A stretch of DNA of 64,000 nt from Deinococcus hopiensis KR-140 (GCA_943327755.2 CALPYF020000021.1:9263-73262), one strand, 5' to 3'; shown: positions 1-7,706, counted from the first letter of the stretch. Notes: generated by a model not told the origin, from the sequence alone. Translations and numbers: made by a program.

Positions 1-61
1 CCTGCCCGTGGGCGCGGACCTTGCGGAATTCCCGGTCGCCCCGTAACGAGTCCAGCGCCAC
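1..61 (-). CDS. rnpA: RNase P protein component RnpA, N-terminus only (runs off the window)
   Basis: The minus strand reads (M)ALDSLRGDREFRKVRAHGQ, which matches the conserved start of RnpA, the protein subunit that helps RNase P RNA process tRNA precursors. The chosen start is a GTG, with its first base at 61. The frame stays open upstream into the 3' half of rpmH but contains no ATG or GTG there, so a longer product would need an unusual start. It follows rpmH after a 73-nt gap, the usual rpmH-rnpA order. Only about 20 codons are visible. Confidence 0.75.
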   Translation of the reverse strand, partial: MALDSLRGDREFRKVRAHGQ

Positions 62-134
62 CGGACGGCGGGGCCGTTCCTGGGTGGCGCTGGGGGGATC
101 AGTCTGTGCGATGAGGGCCGCTCCGGGTGGGAGC

Positions 135-278
135 TTACTCGTCGGCGACGGTGAGCTGGTGACGGCCCTTGGCGCGGCGACGCGCGAGGATGTTACGGCC
201 GGACTTGGTCTTCATGCGGGCGCGGAAGCCGTGGGTCTTGGCGCGCTTGCGGTTGTTGGGCTGGTAGGTACGCTTCAT
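135..278 (-). CDS. rpmH: 50S ribosomal protein L34
   Basis: A 47-residue, highly basic protein starting MKRTYQPNNRKRAKTHGFRA, the textbook L34 sequence. It is a structural protein of the large ribosomal subunit. Length and sequence are full and typical apart from a slightly acidic tail (VADE). It is followed by rnpA on the same strand and is divergent from comEA. The leader between its promoter (-10 box 372-377) and the ATG is about 90 nt and contains a small GCCTCCC/GGGAGGC hairpin at 346-361. A purine-rich AGAGGAGAG precedes the ATG, so this gene is translated from a conventional leader, unlike many neighbours. Confidence 0.98.
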   Translation of the reverse strand: MKRTYQPNNRKRAKTHGFRARMKTKSGRNILARRRAKGRHQLTVADE

Positions 279-371
279 GGTGCTCTCCTCTTCTTCTCGC
301 GGAGCCGCTGGCCTGCTGGCCGGGCGCGCAGCGTCACGCGGGAACGCCTCCCTCGGGAGGCAAACTCCGGG

Positions 372-401
372 AGTGTAGCACGGCGCGCGCCGCGAGGGCA
401 A
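372..401 (-). promoter_or_regulatory. rpmH promoter (-35 TTGCCC, -10 TACACT)
   Basis: On the minus strand TTGCCC (396-401) and TACACT (372-377) are separated by 18 bp, a good sigma-70-type promoter. The rplS promoter in this window uses the same TTGCCC -35 box. Assigned by eye, with no transcript data. Confidence 0.6.
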
Positions 402-449
402 AGGGCATGTGCGGCAGCGTGCCTGCCCCCGGACTTCTAAGCTGACCGC

Positions 450-986
450 ATGCCCAGCACCGAGGTGGCGACCCCTCACCCGGCTGACCCGTCTGCGCCC
501 GAGTGGGGAGCAGGGCGGCACGCCGCAGCGCCCGTGTCCCCGGCGGCGCCAGCCAGACTGGCACCCCATGAGACTCTGTCCCGTCTGCCTGCTGCGCCCC
601 ACCTGTCTGCCCTGGACCGCTGGACGCTCCTGCTGGGCGGCGCGGTGCTGCTCGCGGCGGCGTTCACGCTGGTTCCGGCGCTGTTCCCGCAGCCGCGCGT
701 GCCGACCGTGACCCGCGTGGCGCTGCCGGCGGCGACCTCGCCTGCACCCGCCACGCCGGAGGCGCCGGTCTACCCCACCACGAGCAGCGTCACGCCGCTG
801 ATCTCCGGGCGGGTGAACCTGAATTCGGCCAGCCTGGAGCAACTGGAGGCCCTGCCGAAGGTCGGTCCGGCGCTGGCCTCGAGAATCGTGGCGGGGCGCC
901 CCTACCGGTCGCTGGCGGACCTGGACCGCGTGAAGGGTGTCGGGCCAGCGGCGCTGAAGACGCTGGAACCGCTGGTGTCGTTCTGA
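450..986 (+). CDS. comEA: ComEA-type competence DNA-binding protein
   Basis: A 178-residue protein with a Pro/Ala-rich N-terminus, one membrane helix (about 58-79), a Pro/Thr linker, and a C-terminal double helix-hairpin-helix domain (about 122-178) with the motifs VNLNSAS, ALPKVGP and VKGVGP. This is the architecture of ComEA, the membrane-anchored receptor that binds incoming double-stranded DNA during natural transformation. The N-terminal tail before the helix is longer than in Bacillus ComEA. A TAAGCT -10 box at 438-443, 6 nt before the ATG, suggests a leaderless start. comEC follows with about 47 nt between stop and assigned start, so the two form a competence operon. Confidence 0.92.
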   Translation: MPSTEVATPHPADPSAPEWGAGRHAAAPVSPAAPARLAPHETLSRLPAAPHLSALDRWTLLLGGAVLLAAAFTLVPALFPQPRVPTVTRVALPAATSPAPATPEAPVYPTTSSVTPLISGRVNLNSASLEQLEALPKVGPALASRIVAGRPYRSLADLDRVKGVGPAALKTLEPLVSF

Positions 987-1033
987 ACGCGCCCCGGCCC
1001 CGCGCGGGCAGTCTGCCGTGGCCGGTTCCGGCG

Positions 1034-3172
1034 GTGGTGGGCGTGATCGGCGGCATCCTGCTAGTGCTGGGGCAGGGGTGGGGCGTGGCGGCGCTGCTGG
1101 TCGGCACGGGGCTGGTGCTGTGGCACGCCCGGCCGGTCCTGCTGGCGCTGGTACTGCTGGGCGGCGCGGCGGGCTGGGCCTCGGCTCACGCGGTCCTGAC
1201 CCGCCCGAACGCCCTGACGCCGTGGTTCGGGGCGCAGGTGACGGTGCAGGGCGAGTGGGACGGGCAGTTCCTGACCCTGCGTGATCCGCCTGCCCGCGTG
1301 ACGCTGGCACCGAAACCCACGCAGGGCCCGGGGCGGCTGCGGGTATCGGGCCGCCTGCTCGCCCCGGAGGGCCGCCGCACGCCCGGGGGGTTCGATCAGG
1401 CCGCGTGGTTCTGCGCGCAGGGTGGGCTGCTGAGCGTCACGCCGGGCGGCGCGCTGGTAGGCGCGAGGGTGCGAGAGTTCCAGCCGCAGGGCGGGCTGCG
1501 CGGCTGGTTCCGCCGGGGCCTGACCACGGGCCTCACGGAGCGGCAGGGCGCGCTGATGCAGGCCATCGAACTGGGCGACCGGGGTGACATCAGCCGCGAG
1601 CAGTTCAGCGAGGGCGAGGCGGTGCGCGACGCATTCGCGCGGGCGGGGCTGGCGCACCTGATGGCGCTGTCTGGGCAGAACGTAGCGATCCTGACCGGCG
1701 CGCTGATCCTGCTGCTGACGCGGCTGGGCGCGGCCCCCGCGTGGCGGTTCGGGCTGCCGGTGCTGTTGCTCGGGCCGTACCTGCTGCTCGTGCAGTCCTC
1801 GGCCAGCATCACGCGCGCCGTGCTGATGGGCGGCGCGGTACTGCTGGCCCTGGCACTGGGGCGCGGGCGGCCCGACCCGATCGGCGTGATCGCGCTGGCG
1901 GCGCTGGCGTGCCTGCTCCTCTATCCGCTGTGGCTGACAGACGTGGGGTTTCAGCTGTCGTTCCTGGCGGTGCTGGCCCTAACGCAGTCCGAGCGGGTGG
2001 CGGGGCTGCTGCCGGGGCGCTGGCCGCGCTGGCTGCGGCTGGGGCTGGCGGCGACCCTGCTGGCTGAGGCGGGCACGCTGCCGGTCATCGCGGGAACGTT
2101 CGGGCAGGTGCCGCTCGTGGGTCTGCCCGCCAACCTGCTGGCGGAGGGGCTCATGGCCGCGCTGGTCCCGCTGGGGTTCCTGGCGGGACTGCTGGGGCCG
2201 CTCGCCCTGCCGCTGAATGTGGTCAATGGCGTGCTGGCCGACGCGCTGCTGCTGGTGGCGCGCACTTTCGGGCATGCCCCAGTCTTGAGCTGGGGTCAAG
2301 TGGGTGTGGGGGGCCTCCTGGCCTACGGGGCGGCGCTGCTGGCCGGTTGGCTGTGGCTGCTGGGCCGCGTCCGCGCGCCCGCCGCGCTGGGGACATGGCT
2401 GGCGTGCCTGCTCCTGACGACCCTGCCGGGACGACTGCACCCCGCGCGGGAGGTCGTGTTTCTGGACGTGGGGCAGGGGGACAGCACCCTGATCCGCCTG
2501 CCCCACCTAACGGTGCTGGTGGACGCGGGCGGCTCGGTGGGCAGCGACTACGACGTGGGCGCGCGCACGGTGGTGCCGACCCTGCGGGCCCTGGGCGTGC
2601 GGAAACTGGACGTGCTCGTCGCCACCCACGCCGACACCGATCACATCGAGGGGGCCGCGAGCGTCCTGCGCCAGCTGCCGGTCGGGGAGGTCTGGATCGG
2701 GCAGCGCAAGACGGACGATCCGGTCCTGACGGCCGTGCTGCTGGCCGCGCAGGAACGCCATGTGCCGGTGCGCGAGGTCCGCCGGGGCGATCAGGTCACC
2801 TCCGACGGCGCCTCCCTGACCGTCCTGTGGCCCGCCGGGACCGCGTGGTCCACCGAGGACAACGACAACAGCGTCGCCCTGCGCCTGGAGTCGCGCGGGT
2901 GGCGGGCCGCGTTCCTGGGCGACCTGCCCGACCCGGTCGAGGGCACACTGGCCGTGGGGCCTCTGAATCTCCTGAAGGCCGCGCACCACGGCAGTCGCCA
3001 CAGCAGCTCGGCGGCGTTCCTCGCGCAGGTCACGCCGCCCGACACGGTGATCAGCGTGGGGCGCAACACCTACGGGCACCCTCACCCGGACGTGCTGACC
3101 CGGCTGGCACAGGTCCACTCGCGGGCGTGGCGTACCGATCAGCTGGGCACGATCCGCTGGCCGGTGCCCTGA
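1034..3172 (+). CDS. comEC: ComEC/Rec2 DNA-uptake channel
   Basis: About 712 residues. An N-terminal hydrophobic region and DUF4131-like segment lead into the multi-helix competence domain (with HLMALSGQNVAILTG near 210), then a C-terminal metallo-beta-lactamase domain from about 475. That domain has LDVGQGDST, THADTDHIEG and AHHGSRHSSS, the metal-binding signature of nuclease-type ComEC proteins. ComEC forms the inner-membrane channel for single-stranded DNA, and the MBL domain may degrade the other strand. The GTG at 1034 is the first conventional start. The frame is open back to the comEA stop codon, so a non-standard start closer to comEA is possible. It probably acts with the upstream ComEA. 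Confidence 0.93.
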   Translation: MVGVIGGILLVLGQGWGVAALLVGTGLVLWHARPVLLALVLLGGAAGWASAHAVLTRPNALTPWFGAQVTVQGEWDGQFLTLRDPPARVTLAPKPTQGPGRLRVSGRLLAPEGRRTPGGFDQAAWFCAQGGLLSVTPGGALVGARVREFQPQGGLRGWFRRGLTTGLTERQGALMQAIELGDRGDISREQFSEGEAVRDAFARAGLAHLMALSGQNVAILTGALILLLTRLGAAPAWRFGLPVLLLGPYLLLVQSSASITRAVLMGGAVLLALALGRGRPDPIGVIALAALACLLLYPLWLTDVGFQLSFLAVLALTQSERVAGLLPGRWPRWLRLGLAATLLAEAGTLPVIAGTFGQVPLVGLPANLLAEGLMAALVPLGFLAGLLGPLALPLNVVNGVLADALLLVARTFGHAPVLSWGQVGVGGLLAYGAALLAGWLWLLGRVRAPAALGTWLACLLLTTLPGRLHPAREVVFLDVGQGDSTLIRLPHLTVLVDAGGSVGSDYDVGARTVVPTLRALGVRKLDVLVATHADTDHIEGAASVLRQLPVGEVWIGQRKTDDPVLTAVLLAAQERHVPVREVRRGDQVTSDGASLTVLWPAGTAWSTEDNDNSVALRLESRGWRAAFLGDLPDPVEGTLAVGPLNLLKAAHHGSRHSSSAAFLAQVTPPDTVISVGRNTYGHPHPDVLTRLAQVHSRAWRTDQLGTIRWPVP

Positions 3173-3175
3173 ACA

Positions 3176-3217
3176 GGCGCAGGGCGCGAAGAGGCCTTCC
3201 CTTCCGCGCCCTGTGCC
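3176..3217. terminator. Hairpin between convergent comEC and MFS gene
   Basis: A 13-bp stem (3176-3188 with 3205-3217, one G-T pair) lies in the short gap between the two convergent genes. There is no T-run, but size and place fit a bidirectional terminator. Confidence 0.6.
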
Positions 3218-3229
3218 TAACCAGCCGGA

Positions 3230-4849
3230 TCAGTCGGTGGCGCTGACCTCGATCTTCTCGGCACGCGGGGCGAGTCCGGCGCGGCCCTTCAGGGGGCGTT
3301 CGGGCAGGGCGATGGTCGCCAGGAACGCGAGGCCCACGAGCACGGCGGACACCAGGAACACCTGATCGATCGCACCGGCCATGACGCCGCGCAGGGCGTC
3401 GAGGATGGGCTGGAGGAGGTTCGCGTCGCCCAGTTTGCCCAGGCCCGCGCCGAGTTGCGCGGTGGCCTGCGGGCTGGTCAGCAGGTTCGGGTTGGCGATG
3501 GCGTCCTGCACGGGGGCGGGCAGCGTGCGGGCCTGTTCGGGCAGCTGCGAGGCGAGGTTGGCGTTCAGGTGCGCGTTCACGAGCGCGCCGAACAGGCTGA
3601 CGGCCAGGGTCCCGCCGATCTGCCGGAAGAACTGGTTGCCGCTGGTGGCGCTGCCCAGTTGCTCGCGCGGCGCGGCGTTCTGCACGGCCAGGGTCAGCTG
3701 GCTGTTCACGGGGCCCAGGCCCAGGCCCAGCAGGACCATGATGCCCACGGCGATCAGGATGGGCGTGCCCGTACCCAGCGTGGTGGCCAGCAGCAGCGCG
3801 CCGGTGGCGACCAGACCGCCGATCAGGATGAGGTTCTTGTAGCGGCCGGTGCGGCTGACGACCTGCCCGCTGAGGGTGCTGGTCAGGATCATGCCGAACA
3901 TCAGCGGGGCCAGGGCCAGACCGCTGCCGCTGGCGCTTGAGCCGCGCACGCCCTGCATGTACAGCGGGAGGTACAGGATCGCGGCGTACATGCCCGCGCT
4001 CGTCAGGAAGCCCGCGACGGACGCGATGGCGATGCCGCGGTCCTTCAGGAGGCGCAGGTCGAGGATGGGGCGTTCCTGCCGGGCGCTGTGCCACGCGTAC
4101 GCACCGAAGGTGAGGACAGTGGCGGCCAGCAGGCCCAGGATGGTGGCGCTGCCCCAGGCGTACGTGCCGCCGCCCCACGAGAGGGCCAGGGTCAGGGTGG
4201 TGACGGACACGCCCAGCAGCAGCGCGCCGGGCGCGTCGAAGTGGCCGCGAGCGCCGGGGGCGGGCAGGCGGAAGTAGCGCCAGATGAAGTACGCGGCGAG
4301 CAGCGCGAAGGGCAGGTTCACGAAGAACACGCTGCGCCAGCCCAGATGATCGGTCAGGAACCCGCCCACGAGCGGCCCGACGACCGAGCTGACGCCCCAC
4401 ACGGCGCCGGTGTAGCCCTGGTAGCGGCCGCGCTCGATGGGCGTGAACAGGTCGGCGATGGCGGTGAAGCTCATGGCCATCAGGGTGCCGCCGCCGATGC
4501 CCTGGAGGGCCCGCAGGAAGATCAGCTGCTCCATGTTCTGCACGAAGCCCAGCAGGACGCTGCCCAGCGTGAACACGGCGATGCCGAGCAGCATCAGGGG
4601 GCGGCGGCCGTAGCGGTCGCTGACGGTACCCACGATGGGCAGGGTGATGGTGGTCGCCAGCGAGTACGCGGTGAACGCCCAGGCGTACAGGTGGAAGCCG
4701 CCCAGGTCGCTGATGACGCGGGGCATGGCGCTGCCGACGACGGTGAGGTTGAGGCTGGACAGGAACAGCACGGTCAGGATACCGACGAACGCGAGGAGCT
4801 TCTCGCGCGACGGGGCCGGACTGGCCGGGGTGGGTGCGGGGGTGGTCAT
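3230..4849 (-). CDS. MFS multidrug exporter, DHA2 (14-helix, EmrB/QacA-like)
   Basis: A 539-residue membrane protein. It starts with a short Pro/Thr tail, then FVGILTVLFLSSLNLTVVGSAMPRV, the typical helix 1 of the DHA2 drug:H+ antiporters, with D/R-rich loop SDRYGRRPLML (MFS motif A) after helix 2. Length and about 14 hydrophobic segments fit the family. These proteins export hydrophobic drugs, dyes or metabolites; the substrate cannot be read from sequence. The start ATG overlaps the stop of the upstream MarR gene (ATGA, 4846-4849), so the two are translationally coupled. Drug-dependent derepression by that MarR protein is the likely control. Confidence 0.9.
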   Translation of the reverse strand: MTTPAPTPASPAPSREKLLAFVGILTVLFLSSLNLTVVGSAMPRVISDLGGFHLYAWAFTAYSLATTITLPIVGTVSDRYGRRPLMLLGIAVFTLGSVLLGFVQNMEQLIFLRALQGIGGGTLMAMSFTAIADLFTPIERGRYQGYTGAVWGVSSVVGPLVGGFLTDHLGWRSVFFVNLPFALLAAYFIWRYFRLPAPGARGHFDAPGALLLGVSVTTLTLALSWGGGTYAWGSATILGLLAATVLTFGAYAWHSARQERPILDLRLLKDRGIAIASVAGFLTSAGMYAAILYLPLYMQGVRGSSASGSGLALAPLMFGMILTSTLSGQVVSRTGRYKNLILIGGLVATGALLLATTLGTGTPILIAVGIMVLLGLGLGPVNSQLTLAVQNAAPREQLGSATSGNQFFRQIGGTLAVSLFGALVNAHLNANLASQLPEQARTLPAPVQDAIANPNLLTSPQATAQLGAGLGKLGDANLLQPILDALRGVMAGAIDQVFLVSAVLVGLAFLATIALPERPLKGRAGLAPRAEKIEVSATD

Positions 4850-5331
4850 GCGGGGTCTCCGGGGGTGGGGCAGGGGGCGTGCAGGGCGGTGTCCAGGGCG
4901 GCCAGCGTGGCCAGGGCGGCCTGCACGCGCTCGGGGGGCAGGTGGCCGAAGTGCGCGTGGACGATGTCCTGCGCGACGGCGCGGGTGAGGGCGCGGGTGG
5001 CCTGGCCGTCCTGGGTGAGTTCTAGGCGCTGCACCCTGAGGTCGCTGGGGTCGGTGACGCGGCGCACCAGGCCCGCCTGGACGAGCTTGGTGACCATGCG
5101 GGTCACGGTGGGCGCGGGAAGGTTCTGTGCCTGCGCCACGGCGCCGGGCGTGTCGGCGCCGTCCATGACGGTCGCCAGCACGAGCAGCTCCTTGGTGTTC
5201 AGGCCCAGCGCGGTTTCCAGCGGCTCGTCGAGGACGTGGTGCACGCGCCGGGACAGCCGCAGGATCAGCCGGACGAGGCCGTACAGGTCGTCCATGACTG
5301 CGGTGGGGGTGAGGGTAGGACTTCCGTTCAT
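4846..5331 (-). CDS. MarR-family transcriptional regulator
   Basis: A 161-residue protein with a winged helix-turn-helix: LNTKELLVLATVMDGADTPG, then the recognition helix region LPAPTVTRMVTKLVQAGLV and the wing DPSDLRVQRLELTQDG (the DxRxxxLxLT motif of MarR proteins). Dimerisation helices lie at both ends. It is the first gene of a two-gene operon with the DHA2 exporter and overlaps it by 4 nt. The usual MarR logic is repression of its own operon until a ligand binds. A duplicated 13-bp sequence at the start codon (5331-5358) is a candidate operator. Confidence 0.9.
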   Translation of the reverse strand: MNGSPTLTPTAVMDDLYGLVRLILRLSRRVHHVLDEPLETALGLNTKELLVLATVMDGADTPGAVAQAQNLPAPTVTRMVTKLVQAGLVRRVTDPSDLRVQRLELTQDGQATRALTRAVAQDIVHAHFGHLPPERVQAALATLAALDTALHAPCPTPGDPA

Positions 5332-5358
5332 TTCAGATGGAAGTATTTCAAATGGAAG
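5331..5358. promoter_or_regulatory. Direct repeat at the marR start, candidate operator
   Basis: TTTCAGATGGAAG (5331-5343) and TTTCAAATGGAAG (5346-5358) repeat with a 15-bp period, directly upstream of and touching the MarR start codon. The AT-richness stands out from the surroundings. Position suggests autorepression, though MarR sites are more often inverted than direct repeats. Confidence 0.45.
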
Positions 5359-5438
5359 GAGTTGCCGCCAGTGGAGAAGTGTTCATCCAGCAGGAACACC
5401 ACAGGTCACACTTCAGGGGGCGACCGCGCTGACGGGCC

Positions 5439-5900
5439 TCAGCGGCCAGCCAGCGGCACACCCCTCAGGGCCGCCCAGCCGTCCAGCATCTCCGAGAGGC
5501 GCACCCCGCCGCGCAGGTGCGCGTCCAGCACGCCCGGCAGCCACGGCAGGGCGTCCCCCGGCAGGGCGTGCGGGTCGAACCACCCGACCTCCGAGGTCTT
5601 CTCCAGCGGTGTGGGCTCGCCCGCCCAGTCGCGGATCAGGAAGAACACGTCCAGGCCCCCCACGCCGTCCAGGTCGTAGCGGCAGGCACCCAGGCAGGTC
5701 AGGGCCGCCGGGTTCACGCGCAGGCCCACCTCCTCCAGCGCCTCGCGGGCCGCCGCCTGCGCCAGCGTCTCCCCCGCCTCCACGTGCCCGCCCGGCAGGC
5801 CCCACAGGCCATCGGCGTACGACGACCCGGAGCGGCGGCCCAGCAGCACCCGCCCCGCGTCGTCCTGCACGATCAGCCACGCCACCAGATGGAACGTCAC
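5439..5900 (-). CDS. Nudix hydrolase (second of a tandem pair)
   Basis: 153 residues from a GTG start at 5900 that overlaps the stop of the preceding Nudix gene (GTGA). The Nudix box is clear: GGHVEAGETLAQAAAREALE followed by EVGL, the Mg2+-binding GX5EX7REUXEEXGU signature. These enzymes hydrolyse nucleoside diphosphates linked to another group; the substrate is not predictable here. The C-terminal part (KTSEVGWFDPHALPGDALPW, then LDAHLRGG) is nearly the same as in the upstream paralogue, so the pair arose by tandem duplication. Confidence 0.88.
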   Translation of the reverse strand: MTFHLVAWLIVQDDAGRVLLGRRSGSSYADGLWGLPGGHVEAGETLAQAAAREALEEVGLRVNPAALTCLGACRYDLDGVGGLDVFFLIRDWAGEPTPLEKTSEVGWFDPHALPGDALPWLPGVLDAHLRGGVRLSEMLDGWAALRGVPLAGR

Positions 5901-6343
5901 GCGATCACCCGCGCCTCGCGCACGTCGCGCAGCTGCTCGGTCAGGCGCGCCCCGCGCCGCAGGTGGGCGTCCAGCAGCGGCGCGATCCACGGCAGGGCGT
6001 CCGGCGGCAGCGCGTCGGGGGCAAACCACGCGACCTCGGAGGTCTTGTGGAGCGGCTGCGGCTCGCCCTCCCAGGCAAGCGTGCGGAACAGGAAGTCCGT
6101 GCCCTGCGCGCCGTCCACCTCGTAGCGGCGCACGCCCAGCAGGGACAGCCCGGCCGGGTCGAGGCTCAGCCCCGTCTCCTCCCACACCTCGCGCGCGGCC
6201 GCCTCGGGCAGGCCCTCGCCACGCTCCACGCCACCGCCCGGCAGGCCCCACAGGCCATGCCCGTACGCCGAGCCGTCCCGGCGCCCCAGCAGCACCCGGC
6301 CCCCCTCATCCTGCACGACCACCCACACGAGCAGATTCCGCAT
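5897..6343 (-). CDS. Nudix hydrolase (first of a tandem pair)
   Basis: 148 residues beginning MRNLLVWVVVQDEGGRVLLG. An upstream in-frame ATG (6454) would add a low-quality extension crossing the riboswitch region on the other strand, so I chose the ATG at 6343. The Nudix box is GGGVERGEGLPEAAAREVWE plus ETGL. It shares KTSEVAWFAPDALPPDALPW and LDAHLRRGARL with the downstream copy. The next gene starts inside its stop codon, so the two are co-translated. It is divergent from the thiamine operon. Confidence 0.87.
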   Translation of the reverse strand: MRNLLVWVVVQDEGGRVLLGRRDGSAYGHGLWGLPGGGVERGEGLPEAAAREVWEETGLSLDPAGLSLLGVRRYEVDGAQGTDFLFRTLAWEGEPQPLHKTSEVAWFAPDALPPDALPWIAPLLDAHLRRGARLTEQLRDVREARVIA

Positions 6344-6431
6344 GGCCCAGGGTGGCACGCGCCGCGTGCGGCAACCGCAACCGGTGACGCAGGACACTCC
6401 CCGCGCGGCGGCCTGCGCTATCCTGCCGGGT

Positions 6432-6516
6432 GCGTCACCGGGGGTGCCTGCCAAAGGGCGGGCTGAGACTTACCCCAGGAACCTGATCCGGGTCATTCCG
6501 GCGGAGGGAGCGTGAC
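6432..6516 (+). ncRNA. TPP riboswitch (THI element) aptamer
   Basis: The segment contains the conserved TPP-aptamer pieces in order: GGGGTGCC, GGGCTGAGA, ACCC, GAACCTGATCCGGGTCATTC, then GGCGGAGGGA. GTCAC (6434-6438) and GTGAC (6512-6516) can close the P1 stem. A TATCCT -10 box at 6419-6424 would start transcription at about 6431, right at the aptamer. The downstream genes are a thiamine ABC transporter, exactly the expected regulon. High thiamine pyrophosphate should switch the operon off. Confidence 0.95.
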
Positions 6517-6551
6517 CGGCCGCCCACACCCGTGGTGACGGCCCACCGCTT

Positions 6552-6570
6552 CCCCTCGTGACGCGAGGGG
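6552..6570 (+). promoter_or_regulatory. Riboswitch expression platform: hairpin hiding the thiB ribosome-binding site
   Basis: CCCCTCG (6552-6558) pairs perfectly with CGAGGGG (6564-6570) around a 5-nt loop. The 3' arm is the only Shine-Dalgarno-like sequence before the thiB ATG (6579). The tail ACTTTCTT is short for an intrinsic terminator, so blocking of translation is the more likely mechanism, though termination cannot be excluded. GAGGG (6504-6508) inside the aptamer could pair with CCCTC (6553-6557) in the ligand-free state and free the site. Confidence 0.65.
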
Positions 6571-6578
6571 ACTTTCTT

Positions 6579-7613
6579 ATGCGCAACACACTGATCCTGC
6601 TGACCGCACTCGCCGCCGCTGGCGCCGCCAGTGCCCAGACCACCCTGACCGTCATCACGCACGATTCGTTCGACGTGGACAAGAAACTCATCGCCGCGTT
6701 CGAGACGCAGAACAAAGCGAAGGTGCGCTTCATCAAGGGCGGCGACGCCGGGGAACTCCTGAACCGCCTGATCCTCACCCGCCGCGCCCCCATCGCCGAC
6801 GTGGTGTACGGCCTGGACAACAGCCTGCTGCCCCGCGCCCGGCAGGCCGGCATCCTCCAGCCGTACAAGAGCCCCCTTCTCTCCCGCGTGCCCGCCGCGT
6901 ACCGCCTGGGCGACGACGGCCTGCTGAACACCGTGGACTACGGCTTCGTGGCCCTGAACTACGACCGCGCGTGGTTCGAGAAGAACGGCGTGGCGCTCCC
7001 CAGGAGTCTCGACGACCTGAAGACCCCCGCCTACGCCAAGCTCACGGTCGTGCAGAGCCCCGCCACGAGCAGCCCCGGCCTCGCGTTCCTGCTCGCCACC
7101 GTCAACCACTACGGCGAGACCGGCGCGTGGCAGTGGTGGCGCGCCGCCCGGCAGGGGGGCATGAAAGTCACGCGCGGCTGGAGCGACGCGTACTACAAGG
7201 ACTTCACCCGCAACGGCGGCAAGTACCCCATCGTCCTGTCCTACGCCAGCAGCCCCGCCGCCGAGGTCTTCTACGCCGACGGCTTCAACCCCGCCAAACT
7301 TCCCGCGCAGGCCCCCACCGCCAACCTCTTCCTGCCCGGCAGCACCTACACCCAGCTCGAAGGCGTGGGCATCCTGAAAGGCACCAAGCAGGCCGCCCTC
7401 GCCCGGAAATTCGTGGACTTCATGCTGAGCGCCCCCGTCCAGACCGACATTCCCACCCGCATGTGGATCTACCCCGCCGTGAAAGGCACCCCCCTGAACC
7501 CCGTGTTCACCTTCGCGCAGCAACCCCAGCCCACCCCCATCAAGGCCGACGTTGCCGCAAACCCCCAGCGCCTCGTGGACGCCTGGGTGACGCAGGTGCT
7601 CCGCGCGCGGTGA
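6579..7613 (+). CDS. thiB: Thiamine ABC transporter, periplasmic binding protein
   Basis: 344 residues. The signal peptide MRNTLILLTALAAAGAASAQ is followed by TTLTVITHDSFDVDKKLIAA, the typical start of ThiB/TbpA proteins, then the family-1 solute-binding fold (VDYGFVALNYDRAWF, SYASSPAAEV). It captures thiamine or its phosphates outside the membrane and hands them to ThiP. The ATG at 6579 is preferred over a GTG at 6558 because it begins the signal peptide and follows the GAGGGG site. It is the first gene after the TPP riboswitch. Confidence 0.94.
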   Translation: MRNTLILLTALAAAGAASAQTTLTVITHDSFDVDKKLIAAFETQNKAKVRFIKGGDAGELLNRLILTRRAPIADVVYGLDNSLLPRARQAGILQPYKSPLLSRVPAAYRLGDDGLLNTVDYGFVALNYDRAWFEKNGVALPRSLDDLKTPAYAKLTVVQSPATSSPGLAFLLATVNHYGETGAWQWWRAARQGGMKVTRGWSDAYYKDFTRNGGKYPIVLSYASSPAAEVFYADGFNPAKLPAQAPTANLFLPGSTYTQLEGVGILKGTKQAALARKFVDFMLSAPVQTDIPTRMWIYPAVKGTPLNPVFTFAQQPQPTPIKADVAANPQRLVDAWVTQVLRAR

Positions 7614-7663
7614 GGGTTGTAGGGAGTGGGAAGTGGGAACGGCAACACCGCTGCTGCGCAGGA

Positions 7664-7706
7664 CCCCTCAGTCAGCTGCGCTGACAGCTCCCCTTGGAGG
7701 GGAGCC
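7664..7706 (+). repeat. Palindromic intergenic repeat, family A copy 1
   Basis: Two adjacent hairpins: GTCAGC-TGC-GCTGAC (7671-7685) and GCTCCCC/GGGGAGC (7687-7705), preceded by CCCCTCA. The same two-stem layout recurs at 25828-25935 and 54218-54282. It lies in the 365-nt gap between thiB and thiP, inside what should be one operon. Confidence 0.7.

Noticed and set aside
135..1310. Extension of the rpmH frame upstream over comEA/comEC
   Set aside because: L34 starts at the conserved MKRTYQPN; the upstream part is a shadow of comEA-comEC and lies beyond the rpmH promoter.
6381..6441. CCGGTGACGC (6381-6390) complementary to GCGTCACCGG (6432-6441) as part of the riboswitch
   Set aside because: The left arm lies upstream of the likely transcription start near 6431, so it cannot be in the RNA; it remains a DNA dyad at most.
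4088..6466. Very long open frame on the plus strand (about 790 codons) opposite the MFS, MarR and Nudix genes
   Set aside because: It is a high-GC antisense shadow: low-complexity Gly/Ala/Arg/Gln composition, no domain, and it runs through three well-identified genes and the riboswitch.
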